The notes under the pieces: generated by a model | The model's input: the letters and a program-made list of their open reading frames with translations, nothing else | Told to the model about the DNA's origin: nothing | The model's database searches: none | Assembly: GCF_040802235.1 (NCBI RefSeq) | Contig: NC_133158.1 | Span: 44,768,001-44,832,000, forward strand | Length of the DNA stretch: 64,000 nucleotides | From: Manis javanica | Taxonomy: Eukaryota > Chordata > Mammalia > Pholidota > Manidae | Direction: 5' to 3' | Made by a program: the position numbers and the translations under genes | In this document: piece after piece, positions 59,111 through 64,000 of the stretch | Layout of the letters: each line of letters begins with the position of its first letter | How positions within the stretch are numbered: the stretch's first letter is position 1

Positions 59111-60559
59111 TAGTTGATTTTCCTATATAGTCAGTCCCAAAACTAATCATGCTCTTATAGAATTCTTAATGTCTACTGCTAAATCACGGTGGTTTTTTTT
59201 CTTATTTAACTGAATTAAAGTAAGTCAAAGGGCAAGTATCACTTGTCAAATGGGAAAAAGTCAGAATCTGTCTTTATGCTAAAATAAATATCATTAAAGA
59301 ATTGAAAAGCTTTATAATCCATGTTAATAATGTATTCATTCAAAATTAAAATGTCTTTTACTTAGTTATTTCTTCATCACAACCCATGGAAAAAATAAAA
59401 ATGACTTTTCAAATTCCTATCAGGATTCACCAGATAATAATTTACTTTGTCAAGGGCTCATAATTTTTAAAAATTGTAACGAAGAGAACCCCCAGGCTGG
59501 ACGGCTTGTCTCCTCATTGAACTAACTCAGCCTAGTGGCTGGGAAGCTGAGGCAAACCAGGCCCTTTCTGTAGGAAGCAGGGTCTGGTTATAAAAATGCT
59601 ACTTTCTCAGCCTCTCAGGAAAAAAAGAATTGGGGTCTAATGTTTTGTATGTTTGTCTCTCTGTCTTAAGAGAAGCAAACTGAATTTCAAAGTTAATAAT
59701 ACTGAAAGTGCATTAGGCAATTCATGCAAAGTTTAGATTATAAAAAAAGATTTTTAAGTTGCAAGATAACAAAATTGCCCCTACATTTAATTTAAAATTT
59801 ATTATTTCTGAATTATCTAGGCTACCATGAAACCCATCTAACTTCCAGGTCAAGACTGAAGATTCCATCTTTCTTCCAAACAAAAAAACTTCAAAGCGCC
59901 TTAAACTAGCAACATTTTGAAATGGCAGTCTTCAAATATGAAGGTTTACTGCCCTGGCCTCTATCAAACTTAAATTCCTCAACATAAAGACAAATTGATA
60001 CCCAGCCCCCAACCCCCATTTTCCACAGGGTGGTGGTCAGTCATGACCCCTCCCTAATCATCTGCTGGAAACAAGGGTCAAACTACCTTAAAATCTGTCC
60101 ACACGTCTCCTGGAATCAATAAATTGGTGAAAATGCCAACCATCAGGCTTGGTACACAGTCTTTGCTCCAACTGGCCCAACACAGAAGACCATGGAATTC
60201 TCTGAATGGGAGGCTCAGCCCTGTGCTGGCCACCCAACCCTATTCAGGCTCCCTCTGCACTAGGATGTCCCCTTTCCTGGCTTCCAGCCACATTTTCAGA
60301 ATACCTTGACTGAGTGGCCCATCAGATAGATCCTCCATTAGCTCAACTTAGTGCTTCTAGAACCACAGTCTCCTATTGCTCTCCCACAGTCCCACCCTTC
60401 TTCTGTGGCCCCTGAATTGTAACCCTTTTAGAATTAGATTGCAGGCCTTGAATCAGCTGGGATCTGCTATTCCCAAATGGATTTGAATTGAGTGTCAGCT
60501 TCCCTCCCCAAAGTCCCCTTCCTATCCTCCAGCTCCTACCCTAACCCTAACTCACAGCT

Positions 60560-61469
<910 letters not shown>

Positions 61470-61544
61470 CTCTGGGGTGCCCTGTGCCTCTCCCACTACA
61501 TCGCCATTGGGAAGGGAAGATGCTTCCTCAGGTGATTTTGTCAC
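61470..61544 (-). CDS. SH3BGR: SH3BGR coding exon A (75 bp, probably alternatively included)
   Basis: On the minus strand the exon is preceded by an acceptor ending TTGCAG and followed by the donor GAG|GTAAGA. It is 25 codons long with both boundaries phase 0, and reads VTKSPEEASSLPNGDVVGEA followed by QGTPE. This matches my recollection of a rodent SH3BGR tail segment (VTKSEEASSLPNGD-type); the human isoform I recall goes straight from the thioredoxin domain to the next exon. Since the exon is a multiple of three, skipping it keeps the frame, so a cassette exon is likely (inference). The predicted peptide is polar and disordered with no domain. Confidence 0.8.
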
Positions 61545-61589
61545 CTGCAACATATACAGTGAGAATGTTTGAGAGTTTTCTTGAGGATA

Positions 61590-61770
61590 ATAGCTTGCAT
61601 TTCAACATTTTTTAACTATGCTTAAAATTTTATCTTTACAACAGCATTGTAACCTGAGTAAGTAGGACGGTCCTTCCCACTCCCACTTTAGATACAGAAA
61701 ATTAAGGCAGAAAACTCCAAGTTGGGGGCAAGACTAGGTCTACACCTCCTGCTTTATGCTCTGTTAACTT
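61590..61770 (-). mobile_element. MIR SINE, antisense
   Basis: TCTTTACAACAGCATTGTAA CCTGAGTAAGTAGG, CCCACTTTAGATACAGAAAA TTAAGGC. Reverse MIR in the intron just upstream of SH3BGR exon A. Confidence 0.7.
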
Positions 61771-61839
61771 ACCTATGGTTCCCAGTCTTTTGAAATATTA
61801 GGTTATTTTTCTCATCACAAGAGAAACAATATTGTAACT

Positions 61840-61970
61840 ATGTGAGGTGATGAATGTTAACTGAACTTACTGTGGTTATCATTTCACAATATATACATAT
61901 AGCTAATCATTACATCATACACCTTAAACTAACACAATGTTATGTATCAATTATTTCTCAATACAACTCA
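61840..61970 (+). mobile_element. L1M 3' end fragment
   Basis: Classic old L1 3' end: GTGAGGTGATGAATGTTAAC, GTGGTTATCATTTCACAATA, ATCATACACCTTAAACTAAC, TATCAATTATTTCTCAATAC. It lies in the SH3BGR intron, antisense to the gene. Confidence 0.8.
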
Positions 61971-62549
61971 GTACAACTAGGGAAAAATAGGTTATTTTTA
62001 TTACAAAGGCACTTCAAGCTCATGGGAAAAATTAAGGCAAATACATGCCCCTCCCACAATGATAGTCAATACTAAATTTGGATATGTACTAACTCTATCC
62101 TAAGACATATGTAGAGGCTATTTTTCTTTTTGGTTGGTTGCTATTTTTGTTTTATGTTTGTGCTTTGTTAAAACAGAAGTGATAATACCCTACGAACAAC
62201 TTGATTTTTTAGCTTAATGTGTCATTTGTCCCAGTTAATTCATATGGTTCTAACTCACTCTTTTTAACCTCTGCCTAATATGAAATATAATTCATTCAAC
62301 TATTTCCCAATTGATGGTTGTTCAGAATGTTTACATGTTTATACCTGTATAAACAACACTATACTAAACTGAATAAAATAGGTATGGAGAGGGGATTAGA
62401 TTTCTTTCCAAAAAAAGAAATTGCAGCAATTCATAGTCCCATAGTAATATGTGAATATCCTTTTCCCTTTAGCATCATGACCAATGAAGATGATTGTTCT
62501 TTTTAATCTCTGCCAACTTGAAACATTCTGGAACTGAAAAACAGATACT

Positions 62550-63660
62550 ATTTGAAATTAAAAACTTATTAGACTGGATGCAGAATTAAGATAACAGAGG
62601 AAAAACTAAGTGAACTTAAAGATAGATCAATAGAAATTATCCAATTTGAAGATCAGAGAGAAGAATTTTTTTGTAATTAAAGAAGTTTCACAGAAGTATG
62701 GAAAAATAACGAAAGGTTTCACATACATGTAATTACAGTTCCAGAGGGGATATGAGAGCAAATGGGGCAGAAATATTATTTGAAAATATAATGGCTGATT
62801 TTCCTAAATCTGGTGAAAGACATATATTTACAGATTCCAGAAAATCAGCAAACCCTATAGGATAAAGGTAAAGAAAATCACACCTATGTGTGATTATGTG
62901 TCATATTCAAAAGGCTGAAAGTCAAAGGTAAAAGGGAAGTCTTGAAATCATCCAGAGAAAAATGACAGGGAACAAGGAATCAAATAATCCTCATGTCTCA
63001 GAAACTATGGAGAACAGGAGACAGAAGGAAAAGGCAAAATTTAAAGTGCCAAAAGAAAAAAAAACATCAATTATGAATTCTGCACCCAGTGAAAAAGTCT
63101 TCAGATAACAGGACACCAAGAGAACTCACTGCCAACAGACGTGTACTAAAGAACAGTGCAAAACACTAAAGGAAGTGCTCTGGGCCAGAGGGAAATGACA
63201 GCAGATGGAAACTTGATTTTTCAGAAAGAATGAAAAGCATCAGAAATAAGAAATGTTTGGGTAAATATTAAAGATTCTTTTTCTTCTTACTTTAAAATAC
63301 ATAGGACTGTTCAATGCAAAATGTGTAATATTGTATAGTAGAGTTGGTTATATACGTGATACACATGGTATGTATAACATAAAGGATGGTGCCAGAAAAT
63401 AAATGCACATTCATGATTGCAATGTTTCTGCATATTTTGAAGTGTTTAATATTAACACTAGAGTGTGAAATATTAAAAACATATATTACAACCATGAAAG
63501 TAACTACTGAAACATAATGCAAAGAGGTACAGCTAAAAACCCAACTGATAAATTAAAAGGGAAGTCTAAAATACATCCTAAAAGGAAACCCCAAAAAAGC
63601 ATAGAATAAAGAAATAAAAGCAGAGGGGACAAATAGAAAACAAATAACAATAAATATATT
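62550..63660 (+). mobile_element. Old L1 / HAL1 ORF1-type fragment
   Basis: The text follows ancient L1 or HAL1 ORF1 and flanking sequence: TAGACTGGATGCAGAATTAA, GAAGATCAGAGAGAAGAATT, GCACCCAGTGAAAAAGTCTT, AAAACACTAAAGGAAGTGCT, GGGAAATGACAGCAGATGGA. HAL1 (half-L1, ORF1 only) versus L1M cannot be decided by eye. No intact frame remains. Confidence 0.7.
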
Positions 63661-64000
63661 TGGCGTTATTCAAAATTGCTTTCAAGTAAATTTCACTAAT
63701 CATACCAGAAAATGAGTATCAAAACTTTCAATCACACACAGTTTTTAGCCACAAATTACATTAGGCAGATGTCTTATCTGTGCCTCATTCATCGGACTTG
63801 GATGTGTGCTGAGAGAGAATCTGTCTTCCAACAGAGGATGCCACGTGACTCCAGCAGAGGGATTTGAAACCTCTTTCGTGCAACATCAGTGTTGTGTGGG
63901 AATGTCAGCTGAGGCGGCTACATGATGGGGACAGCCCTGACCTGGATGTCCGAATTCCAATACCAAATAGTCACACCCCATCCGTTCTGTAAATGTAAAG

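Larger units (their letters stand above)
61545..64000 (-). other. SH3BGR: SH3BGR intron upstream of exon A (partial)
   Basis: Intronic sequence 5' of exon A, cut by the window edge. It contains a MIR (61590..61770), an L1M 3' end (61840..61970) and a long old L1/HAL1 ORF1-type fragment (62550..63660). The last 300 bp (63700..64000) are unique sequence with several CpGs and no recognised repeat. No thioredoxin-domain exon is present in this stretch. Confidence 0.6.

Noticed and set aside
60536..60552. Telomere-like CCCTAACCCTAA
   Set aside because: Only two units inside ordinary sequence; not an interstitial telomere array.

Overview
The window is mammalian nuclear DNA. It has long introns and intergenic space, mammal-wide repeats (L1, MIR, L2, MaLR LTRs, MER5A-type hAT elements), CpG depletion, and coding exons flanked by GT/AG splice sites. 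The young repeats are almost all L1 elements sharing one 3' UTR type. I saw no Alu, B1/B2, carnivore tRNA-Lys or ruminant tRNA/BovB SINEs. A non-primate, non-rodent placental mammal, probably laurasiatherian with little lineage-specific SINE activity, fits best. The species cannot be fixed from the sequence alone.

The only protein-coding gene I can support is the 3' part of SH3BGR (SH3-domain-binding glutamic-acid-rich protein; human chromosome 21q22.2), on the minus strand from about 49.0 kb to beyond the right edge. Three exons are visible: 61470..61544, 60818..60910, and the terminal exon 49025..49126 ending in TAG. All three junctions are phase 0. Together they encode the acidic, disordered C-terminal tail. 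The thioredoxin-like domain exons must lie to the right of the window. The 11.7 kb last intron holds old L1, L2, MIR, MER5A and probable LTR fragments.

The region from 1 to 49 kb is downstream of SH3BGR. In human the next gene in that direction is B3GALT5, but its long single coding exon is not here. This part is therefore annotated as intergenic sequence rich in repeats. The main landmarks are:
- a 5'-truncated L1 with a perfect 17-bp target-site duplication (2462..4093);
- several ancient L1M fragments, and MaLR LTRs at about 550..1275, 11075..11465 and 20925..21345;
- a (TG)n(AG)n microsatellite at 27260..27342;
- a cluster of four L1 3' ends between 30.8 and 33.0 kb, one of which begins with the 5' end of U6 snRNA (a U6/L1 template-switch chimera);
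- a full-length but dead L1 with an 18-bp target-site duplication (34687..40933);
- a solo class I ERV LTR with a 4-bp duplication (45232..45718).

No operon-like or defence-like system, CRISPR array, or novel multi-gene system is present. The most notable observations are the U6/L1 chimera, the SH3BGR tail exons with an unusual terminal acceptor next to a TG-rich repeat, a perfect 14-bp hairpin at 31287..31323, and a 27-bp duplication 1100 bp apart inside the full-length L1.
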